Below are positions 1 to 8,541 of a stretch of DNA of 64,000 bases, in pieces (within the stretch, counting starts at the first letter, position 1; each line of letters starts with the position of its first letter). Below the pieces are notes generated by a model. It searched no databases. It had not been told where the DNA came from and was given only the letters and a program-made list of their open reading frames with translations. The translations under genes and the position numbers were made by a program. The stretch is from NCBI GenBank assembly GCA_007994965.1, contig VOPW01000002.1:58477-122476 (forward strand), written 5' to 3'. The stretch is from Piscinibacter aquaticus. Lineage in GTDB: Bacteria > Pseudomonadota > Gammaproteobacteria > Burkholderiales > Burkholderiaceae_C.

Positions 1-200
1 GCGCACGCTGTTTTCATGACTATGGCCCGTTACTTGTTGAGTCGTTTCTCCTCAGCCAGAAGCAGAGCTGCGCCCCTAACCGCATTAAGCTTTTTCCGCG
101 GCTGCTACGATTTTAAGCGCGTTCGGCTGCGCCGAATGTAGGCACTGTAGCCTCTATCTTGGCGATGAATTGTCCAACTATTATTCAAGCCGCTGAGCGA

Positions 201-1025
201 TTATAGTTCCGGGGGAACGGTGCTCGGATGGAATGAGTTTGACACGCTTGCCCACGCGACATCAGACTCGACCAGCGCTTCAACAAGTGCCTCGATGCTG
301 GTTTTGGCGGGCAGGTACGCTCGCGTTCTTTGTTCCTGAAGAAAACTAAGAAATACAACTACCTTATGAACTCGCAATATTCCATAGTTTACCGACACGA
401 GCTCGCGGCTGCGCAATACGCGAAGATACGAAGAAAATACAGTCCTTGATACGCCGCAAAGTCTGCCGAGAAGGTCCTGTGACGCCCTGATGATCACCTC
501 GTCCGGGAAGCGGCCGGAGCGCTTCCAGCCGGTACGTTTCACTTGCGCTTCAACCAGCAAAGCTAGCAATGTAAATGCCTTAAGCGGAAGCGAGCTATAT
601 CGCATAGCCACCAGTTGAGAAAAGGCGCCGGTAGACTTAGTTCCCAGTAGTTTAGTTAGGATCCGAGCAAAATGGCGTGAAGTATCGAGCGCAGAAATGA
701 ATGCCTTTCGTGGTAGCAGTAGAATATAAGTATCAGATACGGCCGTCAACGTCATACTTGAGGGCTCCTTCGCAAGGAGAAGGTCCTCACCAAACCAGTT
801 GTCCTCGCTATATACAGCGACTGGGAATTGGGTTCCGTCATCGAGAGCCACGGTGCCGACGAGACAGCCGGATATTACAAATACCCAATAATCCAACCGA
901 TCACCGCGAACGAGAAACTGCTCGCCTTCTAAGCAGCTCATTGGTGAGAGATCCCTGCCGATGAGCAGCGCTTCCGACACGGAAAGACCCAGCTTGGTCA
1001 GACTTGAGACTGCAATATTACCCAT
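201..1025 (-). CDS. Crp/Fnr-family transcriptional regulator
   Basis: A 274-residue protein if it starts at the ATG at 1025; an upstream in-frame start at 1169 adds a basic leader with no family resemblance, so 1025 is preferred. Residues about 20-120 look like a cyclic-nucleotide-binding beta-roll: VRGDRLDYWVFVISGCLVG, then NWFGEDLLL where many family members have a conserved GE turn. The C-terminal third has a helix-turn-helix of the HTH_Crp type (ASQDLLGRLCGVSRTVFSSY). Proteins of this build bind promoters as dimers; no Fnr-type cysteine cluster is visible, so an oxygen-sensing role is not supported. No operon partner remains, because IS debris follows upstream. The target and ligand cannot be told from sequence. 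The reading frame is intact, unlike most genes here. Confidence 0.8.
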   Translation of the reverse strand: MGNIAVSSLTKLGLSVSEALLIGRDLSPMSCLEGEQFLVRGDRLDYWVFVISGCLVGTVALDDGTQFPVAVYSEDNWFGEDLLLAKEPSSMTLTAVSDTYILLLPRKAFISALDTSRHFARILTKLLGTKSTGAFSQLVAMRYSSLPLKAFTLLALLVEAQVKRTGWKRSGRFPDEVIIRASQDLLGRLCGVSRTVFSSYLRVLRSRELVSVNYGILRVHKVVVFLSFLQEQRTRAYLPAKTSIEALVEALVESDVAWASVSNSFHPSTVPPEL

Positions 1026-1789
1026 GTCGTCAGCATCCCAATAGGCCGGCACAACCGAGATCAAGACTGTTCGCGCAGAAACATTCGCGAGCGACTTTTT
1101 TGGGTGAGGCCATGAACCTGCTTGGCTGCCTGAGACAGATTGAGGCCGAGTCGATCTCGAGCAAACCAAGGCCGTTCATTCTCGTGCTCGACTCCATAGT
1201 CGAAAGTTGGTTTGTGCGTGGCACATGTCACGAAAAGATCGCGCTCTTGCCGACGACCGGATCAATTACCGGATGTTTGATAGGGTTTTATACGGACGCT
1301 CCGATCGTGAGTAATTCCATGAGTAATCTGTGAGAATACGGTTGGTGCTGCCTTGATCGGCGACGCTCCTCTTTGGCCCCGCTTGAGACGTTGCTTCAGC
1401 CGTTGCTCCTCCAGCAGATTTGCTTGTTTCTTTGCAATGAAAGTTGGCTGCTGCTTCGGTTGGCCTGTAGATTGTCGGGACGCTGCTCTGCCGCTAGGGC
1501 CGCGCGAACGATAGGCGCCGCCTCCGATGCGCTTGTCGCGGCGGGACGCTCGGAGAAGAAGTGAGTACTTGCGGGTGTACTTGGCGCTTGCCGCGAGCGT
1601 TGGCCGAAGCACGGCGGCACAGGCAGGCCTGCGAGTTGGCGCCATCGATTGGCGAGGCGGGAGAGTCGAGCTGGCAGGAGACGTCATGCGGCGTCCAGAA
1701 GTGTTACCCCGCCGACCTCGAGGCCTGCCCCCTCCCCGATTGACGACCATACGTTGTCGCTCAAGGCTTCATGCTCGATCTTATTTTTG
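1026..1789. other. No convincing gene
   Basis: Reading frames of 60-160 codons exist on both strands, but they are arginine-rich and mutually overlapping and show no recognisable domain. The stretch lies between the Crp/Fnr gene and an IS21 istB fragment and is probably flanking or element debris. Confidence 0.5.
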
Positions 1790-1902
1790 GTCAGTTCGGC
1801 TTTGGTCCGCAGCCGGCACCTGTCGCCGCGGATGGTGAGGACTTGGCTGTGTTGCAGCGGGCGGTTCAGGGTGGCGGTGGCCACGACTGCGTCACCAACC
1901 AC
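1790..1902 (-). pseudogene. IS21-family istB C-terminal fragment
   Basis: The minus-strand reading VVGDAVVATATLNRPLQHSQ followed by VLTIRGDRCRLR matches the conserved C-terminal end of IS21-family helper ATPases, typically GDAVVATAILDRLLHHSHV followed by a TIRGDSYRLR-like tail. Only this tail survives; the Walker motifs are gone. It is not obviously part of any of the three better-preserved IS21 elements in the window. Confidence 0.6.
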
Positions 1903-2018
1903 GCCACCTTGCTAGACCGCGTAGCACATCCTGGTTACGCGTATTTCGCCGCGATCGCATCGGCGGCTGACTGGCTGGGGGCTGGCGGCCACCGTTAGCC
2001 TCGAACCGCAGCTAGAGG

Positions 2019-2508
2019 TGAACCGTCAAGAGGTTGCATTTAGGCCCTGCTAGGCGCGAGGCTAGTGCGACGCGCCCGATGCCGTGATGAGGGCGCTGCT
2101 AGTTAGGAACCGCCTGGAGGCGCTCGGCGCAGTTCTGCTAGGTCTTGCCGTAGGCCCACTCGCGCAGCTCCGACTGAACGAAGCGCTCGGCCTTACCGTT
2201 GGTTTTGGGCGTGTACGGCCGAGGCTTGATGTGCCGGATGCGAAGTTCGCCACAGGCAGCCTTGGAGGAATTCTTGTAGCCCGCGCCGTTGCCGGTCATC
2301 ACGCGCTCGATGCGCACGCCCATGCTCGCGTAGTAGGCCGCCGCTTGGCGCAGGAACTGCTCGCAGCTATCTGTCGTCTCGTCGGGCAGCACCTGCGCGA
2401 ACGACACACGCGAGTGGGACGCGATCGCCAAGTGAACCATCTGCTAGCCGATGCCGCGCTTGGTCGTACGCCTGTAGCCGGTGGTGCAGTGGTCGATGCC
2501 ATCGTGAC
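2019..2508 (-). mobile_element. IS481-family remnant, catalytically dead
   Basis: One end has the terminal sequence TGAACCGTCAAGAGGTTG at 2019. The minus-strand reading from 2440 to 2138 is closely related to the C-terminal half of the two better IS481 copies in this window (FAQVLPDETTDSC, RPYTPKTNGKAERF). Two catalytic aspartates of the DDE set are replaced: AIDDHS has become AIASHS, and MTDNG has become MTGNG. The N-terminal half is missing; the element breaks off near 2508, where an unrelated IS3 remnant begins. Confidence 0.75.
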
Positions 2509-2529
2509 TTGCCCCGGCTCTTTTTCAAC

Positions 2530-2859
2530 CCATTATTCCTTGAGGACGGCTCGGTTGGGGGGCGTTGACGTTGCTGCTTGAACTCGTGCGGGGTCAAGTA
2601 GCCCAGACTGCTGTGCGGGCGCGCGGCGTTGTAGTGGCTGCACAAGGTCTCTATGACCACCTTGGCCTCGAACCGGGAGCGGAACCACTCCAGGCTCAGG
2701 CGCTCGTCGCGCAGCTTGCCGTTAAAGCTCTCGTTGCTGCCGTTCTGCCAGGCCTCGCCGGGTTCGATCAGCGCGGTGGCGATGCGGCTTTGCGCGATCC
2801 ACTCTGACCTCACGCAGGATGGCAGCCATCTGCTCGCTGCTGAATCGGCTCTTCATGGG
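2530..2859 (-). pseudogene. IS3-family transposase remnant (orfA start joined to orfB end)
   Basis: Reading minus, the start MKSRFSSEQMAAILREV near 2859 is a typical IS3 orfA N-terminus. It runs almost directly into the end of an orfB (SNESFNGKLRDERLSLEWF, then HSSLGYLTPHEF). An internal deletion has therefore removed most of orfA and the DDE core. It lies directly against the left end of IS3 copy 1 at 2880. Confidence 0.7.
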
Positions 2860-2959
2860 CTCCTCGCTGTCGAAGAACCTGAACCGCCCCGGGTTTTGAG
2901 GAGGCTCCTTCGATTGAGAATGGAGCCAAGATGCGGAAGTCCCCGAAGTTTTCCCCGAG

Positions 2960-3253
2960 GTGATCGAGCGCGCTGTGCGCATGGTGTTCGACGCCAAGGA
3001 CCAGTACCCGTCGCAGTGGGCGGCGATCGAGTCGATCTCGGCCAAGATCGGCTGCACGGCCGAGACGCTGCGCAAGTGGGTGCGCCAAGGCGAGCGCGAC
3101 AGCGGCGTGCGGCCCGGTGCCACGACGGCCGAGCAGCAGCGCATCAAGGAACTCGAACGCGAGGTCCGTGAGCTGCGCAAGACCAACGAGATCCTGAAGC
3201 TGGCGAGCGCGTATTTCGCCCAGGCGGAGCTCGACCGCCACCACAAGAAGTGA
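2960..3253 (+). CDS. IS3 type A orfA (transposase DNA-binding subunit)
   Basis: Encodes a helix-turn-helix protein ([19 protein letters not shown]) followed by a leucine-rich coiled coil ([19 protein letters not shown]), the usual IS3 orfA layout. The true start is probably the ATG at 2932 ([16 protein letters not shown] in copy 3), but a run of five C in copy 3 is four C here. This breaks the frame and leaves the internal start at 2960. The stop TGA overlaps the GTG start of orfB, as expected for translational coupling or -1 frameshifting to make the OrfAB fusion. Confidence 0.85.
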   Translation: MIERAVRMVFDAKDQYPSQWAAIESISAKIGCTAETLRKWVRQGERDSGVRPGATTAEQQRIKELEREVRELRKTNEILKLASAYFAQAELDRHHKK

Positions 3254-4184
3254 ACGCCTTCATCGACGAGCATCGTGCTCGCCTGGGGGTCGAGTCGATC
3301 TGCCGCGCGCTGCAGATCGCCCCGTCGGCGTACAGGCGTCATGCGGCGCGCCAGCGCGATCCGGCGTTGCTGCCTGCGCGGGCGCAGCGCGACGCGGCCT
3401 TGATGCCCCAGGTGCAACGCGTGTACGAAGCGAACCTGCGCGTCTACGGCGCCGACAAGGTGTGGCGACAGTTGCTGCGCGAAGGCGTGACGGTGGCTCG
3501 CTGCACCGTGGAGCGACTGATGCGCAGGCTCGGCCTGCAAGGAGCCGAGCGCGGCAAAGGCGTGCGCACGACGGTGCCCGATGCCAAGGCGGCCTGCCCG
3601 CTGGACCGCGTCAACCGGCAGTTCAAGGCGCGCCGGCCGAACCAGCTGTGGGTGGCGGACTTCACCTACGTCTCGACCTGGCAGGGCTTCGTGTACGTCG
3701 CCTTCGTGGTCGACGTCTTCGCGCGGCGCATCGTCGGCTGGCGGGTCAGCAGTTCCATGCAGACCGACTTCGTGCTCGACGCGCTGGAGCAGGCGCTGTA
3801 TGCGCGGCGGGCTGAGCGCGAAGGCGACTGGTGCACCACAGCGACCGCGGCTCGCAGTACGTGTCCATCCGCTACAGCGAACGCCTTGACGAGGCCGGCA
3901 TCGAGCCCTCGGTGGGCAGCACCGGCGACAGCTACGACAACGCGCTGGCCGAGACCATCAACGGGCTGTACAAGGCCGAGATCATCCACCGGCGCGGGCC
4001 GTGGAAGACGCGCGAGGCGGTTGAACTGGCGACGCTGGAGTGGGTCTCTTGGTTCAACCACCATCGCTTGCTCGAACCCATCGGCTACATCCCGCCGGCC
4101 GAAGCCGAGGCAAACTACTGGCGTCAGAAGCAGGCGTTGAGCGCAAGCGAGCCTGCTTCGACGGCAGCGTTGCAGGAGGGTTGA
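3250..4184 (+). pseudogene. IS3 type A orfB (DDE transposase), frameshifted
   Basis: The catalytic subunit has the rve-type integrase core: first Asp in [13 protein letters not shown], second Asp in [10 protein letters not shown], Glu in [12 protein letters not shown]. The frame breaks near 3830, where GACTGGTGCACCAC would read correctly as GACCTGGTGCACCAC; one C is missing. Before it lies the frame opening at 3250, after it the frame ending at 4184. All three type A copies and the diverged fourth copy break at this same codon, so either the family is dead or a systematic error affects the site. OrfB starts with GTG overlapping orfA. Confidence 0.8.
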
Positions 4185-4206
4185 ACCATGAATACATGGT
4201 CCAACC
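4179..4206 (+). repeat. Shared 3' hairpin cassette, IS3 copy 1
   Basis: The stem GGTTGaACCATG / CATGGTcCAACC with an AATA loop overlaps the orfB stop codon and is followed by a GC-rich tail. Similar hairpins sit at 6267 (IS256), 6820, 32610, 38743 and 58664. There is no U-tract, so a simple intrinsic terminator is doubtful. Confidence 0.65.
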
Positions 4207-4489
4207 GGGGGCGCTCGGCGGCAGCCTGCGGGGGGGCCGGGAGAGAGAAAGCCTGAACCCAAGAACCGTCAGACCACAGCGGTCTGACTCAAGCCAACAG
4301 GCCTCCTCGATTCCCGGTACGGTTCAGCCGGCCATTGCTTGTGGGGTCTTGATGTCGATCTGATCGCAGTGCGGGTCTGCCCGCCGCTGCGGTGTGCGGT
4401 AAGAGAGGCCCTAAGACAAACGGCATGCCCGCCGACCGCGGCCACACGATTCATGACCGCAAGCCCAGCGAGAACGCCCCGCTGGGACG

Positions 4490-4819
4490 GATCAGATCGA
4501 GACGGAAGGAGCGCGCGCGGCTGCGCGCTTGACCAGACGCTGAGTTCCATTGACGGCAGCGAAGGCGTGTCGGGGAAACCGTCCGCGTGCAAGCCGCAGT
4601 AAGGACAGTGCTCGAGCGGGTTGGCGGCGCCCGGCACGGATTTGTCGCTGTCGTGTTGGGCATCGAGCAGGACACGCTTGGCGCCGGCGCTGGCGCAGAT
4701 CCCGGTCCAAGTCGCCGGGCCGCGTGTACCCATCGCGTGCGAGATCGCCGGGGCCAGTGACGTCATCAGGACCGCCAGGATGGCGATCCACGAATTGACA
4801 ACACGGGAGCGGCACGCAT
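4490..4819 (-). pseudogene. DUF2946 gene, second decayed copy
   Basis: Parallel to the gene at 44655-45038: the shared segments are SWIAILAVLMTSLAPAISHA (a signal peptide or membrane segment) and the CPYC metal-site-like motif in LEHCPYCGLHADGF. The 5' part has lost one base relative to the intact copy, shifting the start, and the end is frameshifted as well. Homology to the 44-45 kb locus continues down to 4327 and includes the first codons of the following TonB-receptor gene, where IS3 copy 1 cuts it off. The original operon order was therefore the same. Confidence 0.75.
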
Positions 4820-4939
4820 GCCGTGATTCTAGGGTCGCCTGACGCCGGACCATGCGGCGCTATGCCGCGGTGAGACCCAATGTCCGGTTGCGGGCGGATC
4901 AGCGAATGTCCGCTCCTGGCCGTTCGGGTGTCAAAAACG

Positions 4940-6264
4940 AGAGCCTGTCCGGAATCTTGTGTGCGAGGCATAACATGACCAGACTGAGTATGTATGCCAA
5001 GCAGGACGACGACGAAGGCGGCCGAGGCCGCAGCGGCGAAGTTGTCGACCACCCCCAAGGAACTCATTGACCAGTTCGTGGCTGGGCCGATGAGTCCCGA
5101 GGCGGTCCCGGCCGCCTCGATGGCCTTCAAGAAGGCGCTGATCGAGCGCGCCCTGGGCGCCGAGCTGGCGTACCACCTGGGCTACCCGCCCGGCGCGGCC
5201 AAGCCCGAGGATGCGGGCAACCACCGCAACGGCAGCACCGGCAAGACGGAGCTGACCGAGGACAGTCCGGTGCGCATCGAGGTGCCGCGCGACCGCGAGG
5301 GCTCCTTCGAGCAGTTGCTCACCCCCAATCACGAGCCACGCTTCACCGGCTTCGACGACAAGTCGTGGCCATTTACGCGCGCGGCATCACGGCGCGCGAG
5401 ATCCAGGCATTCCTGGCCGAGCAGTCAGGCACCGCGGTCTCGCCGGAGTTCATCAGCTCGGTCACGGATGCCGTGGCGGCCGAGGTAACGGCTTTGGCAG
5501 GCCCGGCCGCTGGAGCCGATGTACCCGGTGGTCTTCTTTGACGCGCTGCGCGTGAAGATTCGCGAGGACGCCGTCGTGCGCAACAAGGCGATCTACCTCG
5601 CGCTGGGCATCCTGCCCGACGGCACGCGCGATATCCTGGGCCTGTGGATCGAGAACGCTGAGGGTGCCAAGTTCTGGATGAAGGTCTTCAACGACCTGAA
5701 GACCCGCGGCGTGGCCGACATCCTCTTCGCCGTCACCAACGGCCTGAAGGGCATCGGCGAAGCGCTGGGCGTGGTGTTGCCGGCCACCACGCTGCAGCCC
5801 TGCATCGTGCACCTCATCCGCAACAGCCTGGACTACGCGAGTTAGAAGGACCGCAAGCAGCTGGCCGCAGCACTCAGGCGGTGTACACAGCCGCCAGCGC
5901 CGAGGCCGCTGCCCAGGCCCTGGACGAGTTCGAACGCAGCGCCTGGGGCCAGAAGTACCCCACGGTGACGGCGTTCTGGCGACGGGCCTGGGACCGCGTG
6001 ATCCTGTTCTTCGCCTTACCCCCAGCGGTGCGGCGCGCGGTCTACATCACCAACGCCATCGAGTGCATCCACAGTCAGCTGCGCAAGATCATCAAGACGC
6101 GCGAGCACTTCCCCAGCGACGATGTTGCCACCAAGCTGATCTGGCTGGCGCTGCGCAACATCACGGCCGACTGGGGCCGCGTGGCCAAGGAATGGCGCGA
6201 GGCCATGAACCAGTTCGCGATACTCTACGAAGAGCGGTTCACGGATGCCCACGCCGGCCGCTGA
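4940..6264 (+). pseudogene. IS256-family (Mutator-like) transposase, broken
   Basis: The left terminal sequence GAGCCTGTCCGGAATCTTGT starts near 4941. The transposase begins at 4994 and shows typical IS256 features: AYHLGYPPGA and NHRNGSTGKT near the N-terminus, the first Asp region VVFFDALRVKIREDAVVRNK, WIENAEGAKFW, and the end NAIECIHSQLRKIIKTREHF. The frame shifts near 5365 and 5500, and an in-frame TAG lies at about 5842 (LDYASstopKDRK). No matching right inverted repeat is seen; instead the ORF ends at 6264 in front of the hairpin cassette also found behind the IS3 type A elements. Confidence 0.8.
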
Positions 6265-6266
6265 GG

Positions 6267-6292
6267 GGTTGACATGAGTACATGGCTCAACC
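6267..6292 (+). repeat. Shared 3' hairpin cassette, behind IS256
   Basis: GGTTGACATGAGTACATGGC then TCAACC forms the same GGTTG/CAACC stem as behind IS3 type A. The following CGGGGCGCCTCCGGCGGC tail matches the tail of the copy at 6820. Confidence 0.6.
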
Positions 6293-6299
6293 GGGGCGC

Positions 6300-6815
6300 C
6301 TCCGGCGGCTTTGGCGAGGCCTGGGATTGAAGAAGTTCAAACCGCAGCCAATCCACTTATCTCGGGCTGCTGCGTGTTCAAACGAGCGAAGCCGGCTCCA
6401 TTATGCGTTTCACCAAGCCTTGTTTGTAGCGGAGCGGCCGCCACAACATCCAATGACTGAGTGTGATTGATGGCCATCTCGCTCAACTGGGCCGTAGGCG
6501 CCACTGCGCAAATGCCCGCCTGCTGACGCTCTCGACGAATGCGTCTCGACGGGCGCCCAGCCGCATAGCCACATTGGGCCAACCAGCTTCAATGAGGGCA
6601 ACAAGGGAAGGCGCGAAAGAGCCACGGGCGGAATCGAGCATCGAGAAGATTTGGACCTCCTACTTCTTGCAGGTCACGAGATGTGGGGTGAAGTATGTGG
6701 GACTGTCGCGATCCGATCGGCGGTGTCCGATTTTCTGTGTGTGAGGCTGTTGGTTGAACTGGCTGTTGGCTGATTTGTCTTCTGTCTTCAGGCTCCTTCC
6801 AGGCCGCCGGAGGCG
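6300..6815. other. No gene recognised
   Basis: About 500 bp with only short, overlapping, unrecognisable reading frames. It lies between two oppositely oriented hairpin cassettes. Confidence 0.5.
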
Positions 6816-6819
6816 CCCC

Positions 6820-6848
6820 GGTTGAGCCCATGTATTCATGGTTCAATC
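6820..6848 (-). repeat. Shared 3' hairpin cassette, minus strand
   Basis: Read on the minus strand: GGATTGAACCATGAATACAT then GGGCTCAACCGGGGCGCC. It follows the end of an IS3-type orfB fragment, just as the cassette follows orfB in the type A elements. Confidence 0.6.
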
Positions 6849-6861
6849 CATCACTCTGCGG

Positions 6862-7308
6862 CCCGCATCGGCGATAGCGCATTGAAGTGGACTATGTCCG
6901 GTGTCGGCCCGTCGAGGCTTTGGTGCGACCGGCGCGTGTTGTAGAACTCGAAGTCCGCGGTCGGGCTACGCCGAGCGGCGCTGACGCCGTCGTAAGCTTT
7001 GAGCGTGCAGGGCTGCGCTATCGGGCCTGGAGGTACAGCGCATGACGCTTCGCCAGGATTGATCGACCCTCCCCCGCGTGGCGCAGCGCCGGGCTCACGT
7101 AGCCGCTGTGCTGGTGGTTGAAGTTGTACCAGTGCACGAACCGAGCCGTCCACCGCCCGGCGTCGTCCAGCGTCGCGAAGCCCTTGGCCGGGAACTCGGG
7201 CCGGTACTTCGCGGTGCGGAATAACGCCTCTACGAAGGCGTTGTCGTCGCTCACGCGCGGTCTCGAGTACGAGGGCTTCACGCCCTGCCAGTACAGCATC
7301 GCCCGCAC
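6862..7308 (-). pseudogene. Two IS3-family orfB C-terminal fragments
   Basis: The minus-strand reading from 7308 to 7018 (SYSRPRVSDDNAFVEALF, then the WYN and SGYVSPALRHAG signatures) is the end of an IS3-family DDE transposase, including the catalytic Glu region DNAFVEALFRTAKY. A second short fragment, about 6980-6862, reads FYNTRRSHQSLDGPTPDI, the end of a different IS3 orfB. Neither has ends or an N-terminus. Confidence 0.7.
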
Positions 7309-7495
7309 CGAGGTGACCTTTACTTTAGATCGTGTTCAGATTCGCGCGGCCGGCTCTCTCCCGCACGGCAACGCTGGATCTGACCTATCGGCCAAGGGTC
7401 GCCCGTGCCGAGCCGGGTCAGCGGGTCACTTGCGGTACCGCCGCTTCGCCGCCTGACCGGAACTTGCGGCATAATCTAACTTAACGAACCAATCA

Positions 7496-7590
7496 TTCGT
7501 CCCGTTCGTCCCGTTCGTCCCGTTCGTCCCGTTCGTCCCGTTCGTCCCGTTCGTCCCGTTCGTCCCGTTCGTCCCGTTCGTCCCGTTCGT
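7496..7590 (+). repeat. 9-bp tandem repeat, about 10.6 copies
   Basis: Exact direct repeats of TTCGTCCCG, ending in TTCGTCACGG. No unit differs in sequence until the last partial copy. The array ends 37 bp before the start of the gene at 7628. A 9-bp period with no internal dyad fits a slippage-prone minisatellite better than a CRISPR or a classical iteron. Confidence 0.95.
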
Positions 7591-7627
7591 CACGGCCCGA
7601 CTACGTTCAGGCCAAGGAGTACCTGCA

Positions 7628-8002
7628 ATGTTGGTTTGGGAATACCCCACAGGACCAGTTGAGTTCGAGCGATCACCCGGCTCCTACACCCTCGCAGCCT
7701 ACGAGTACTGCGTGCTCGCACGTCGCCTGCTCGAGTCCGACTTCCTCCCGCGTCGGTTCGTCTCGACGCGGCTGTCGGCTGCCATGGTGGGTGCCTTCCA
7801 GGGTGTTCGCCGCCGGTCAGCATTTCGCGCCGAGACCCTCTACTCCCAGTGGCGTCAGTTCGTCGTGCTGGCCTCCGCCTTGCCCGCTCGCCGGCGCAGG
7901 AAGCTGAGGTCCTGTCGATCGTCTGCCGCTCCTCGCCCGACCGCGCGTCGCGCCAGGGCCTTCTTCGTCGCGCACAAGGTCGACGGCCGCAACGCGCCGT
8001 AA
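7628..8002 (+). CDS. Hypothetical protein upstream of the RES/Xre pair
   Basis: A 124-residue frame starting MLVWEYPTGPVEF, directly after the 9-bp minisatellite and 49 bp upstream of the antitoxin gene, on the same strand. I recognise no family. The first about 90 residues look protein-like (mixed hydrophobic and acidic), but from about residue 93 the frame becomes arginine- and serine-rich (ARRRRKLRSCRS). A neighbouring frame reading QEAEVLSIVCRSSPD looks at least as natural there, so a one-base frameshift near 7890 is possible. Its position suggests co-transcription with the toxin module. Confidence 0.4.
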   Translation: MLVWEYPTGPVEFERSPGSYTLAAYEYCVLARRLLESDFLPRRFVSTRLSAAMVGAFQGVRRRSAFRAETLYSQWRQFVVLASALPARRRRKLRSCRSSAAPRPTARRARAFFVAHKVDGRNAP

Positions 8003-8051
8003 GGCGCTCTTCCTCGGGCCGTCGTCACGGCCTCCAGACCAAAGGCTGGAA

Positions 8052-8531
8052 ATGAAAGACACCGCTCTCCACTCGTCTTCAACCACTCCTCGCAACTCTG
8101 CGCGAACTCGCCGAACCGCCCTCAAGCCGGATGCCTATGTTCCAGCTTCCACCGTCCGCGATCTGCTTGCCCACAGCCTCGACGCTCGACGCGAGCGCCT
8201 GGGCGCCGCCGACATGATCTCGACCGACGACGCTGCCCGCACGGTGGACGCGACCCGAGTCACCATCAACGCCTGGATCGCCAAGGGCCGTGCCATCGGG
8301 CTGACGCAGACCAAGCGCGGCTTCCGCATGCCGCGGTGGCAGTTCGAGCCGGCAATGTGGGCCGCGATCCCGAAGCTGTCGGCGGCGCTCGGCACCACCG
8401 AAGGCTGGGCCCTGTTGTCCTTCCTCGAGTCGCCTCACGGCGCCCTGGAAGGGCTCACGCCGCGCGCGCGGGCCATCGAGCAAGGCCGCGCCGACCAGGC
8501 GATCTCGATCGCAGAGCACGAGGGGAACTGA
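8052..8531 (+). CDS. Xre/MbcA/ParS-type antitoxin of a RES toxin
   Basis: A 159-residue protein. After a disordered, Ser/Thr/Arg-rich N-terminus (about 1-35) it has a helix-turn-helix: MISTDDAARTVDATRVTIN, then AWIAKGRAIGL. This is followed by QTKRGFRMPRWQFEPAMW and a C-terminal helical region, ALGTTEGWALLSFLESPHGA. Proteins of this build commonly precede RES-domain toxins and neutralise them; they also bind the operon promoter. The stop lies 10 bp before the RES start, so translation is probably coupled. The C-terminal half is the usual toxin-binding part in this family (known for the family, not shown here). Confidence 0.75.
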   Translation: MKDTALHSSSTTPRNSARTRRTALKPDAYVPASTVRDLLAHSLDARRERLGAADMISTDDAARTVDATRVTINAWIAKGRAIGLTQTKRGFRMPRWQFEPAMWAAIPKLSAALGTTEGWALLSFLESPHGALEGLTPRARAIEQGRADQAISIAEHEGN

Positions 8532-8541
8532 CTCCCCTGAG

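Larger units (their letters stand above)
2880..4326 (+). mobile_element. IS3-family element, type A, copy 1
   Basis: Complete element of 1447 bp. Its ends are imperfect inverted repeats: TGAACCGCCCCGGGTTTTGA at the left and, read inward, TGAACCGTACCGGGAATCGA at the right. It carries overlapping orfA and orfB and, after orfB, a GGTTG...CAACC hairpin. Two nearly identical copies lie at 31313-32754 and 58546-59990, and a diverged, shortened one at 38627-39947. No target duplication is visible. The right end cuts the start of a copper-receptor gene copy. Confidence 0.9.

Noticed and set aside
1262..1750. 162-codon minus-strand frame
   Set aside because: Basic, low-complexity, no family resemblance, overlaps other equally long frames.
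3250..4184. Programmed frameshift in the middle of IS3 orfB
   Set aside because: No slippery heptamer at GACTGGTGCACC; known IS3 frameshifting is at the orfA/orfB overlap. Kept only as an open question in the findings.
6300..6815. A composite transposon bounded by the two opposed hairpin cassettes
   Set aside because: No cargo gene, no target duplication and different neighbours on each side.
7496..7590. CRISPR array
   Set aside because: Unit is 9 bp with no spacers and no cas genes nearby.
7426..7650. Minus-strand frame with repeated Asn-Gly-Thr
   Set aside because: It is only the translation of the 9-bp tandem repeat; no start signal or flanking protein-like sequence.
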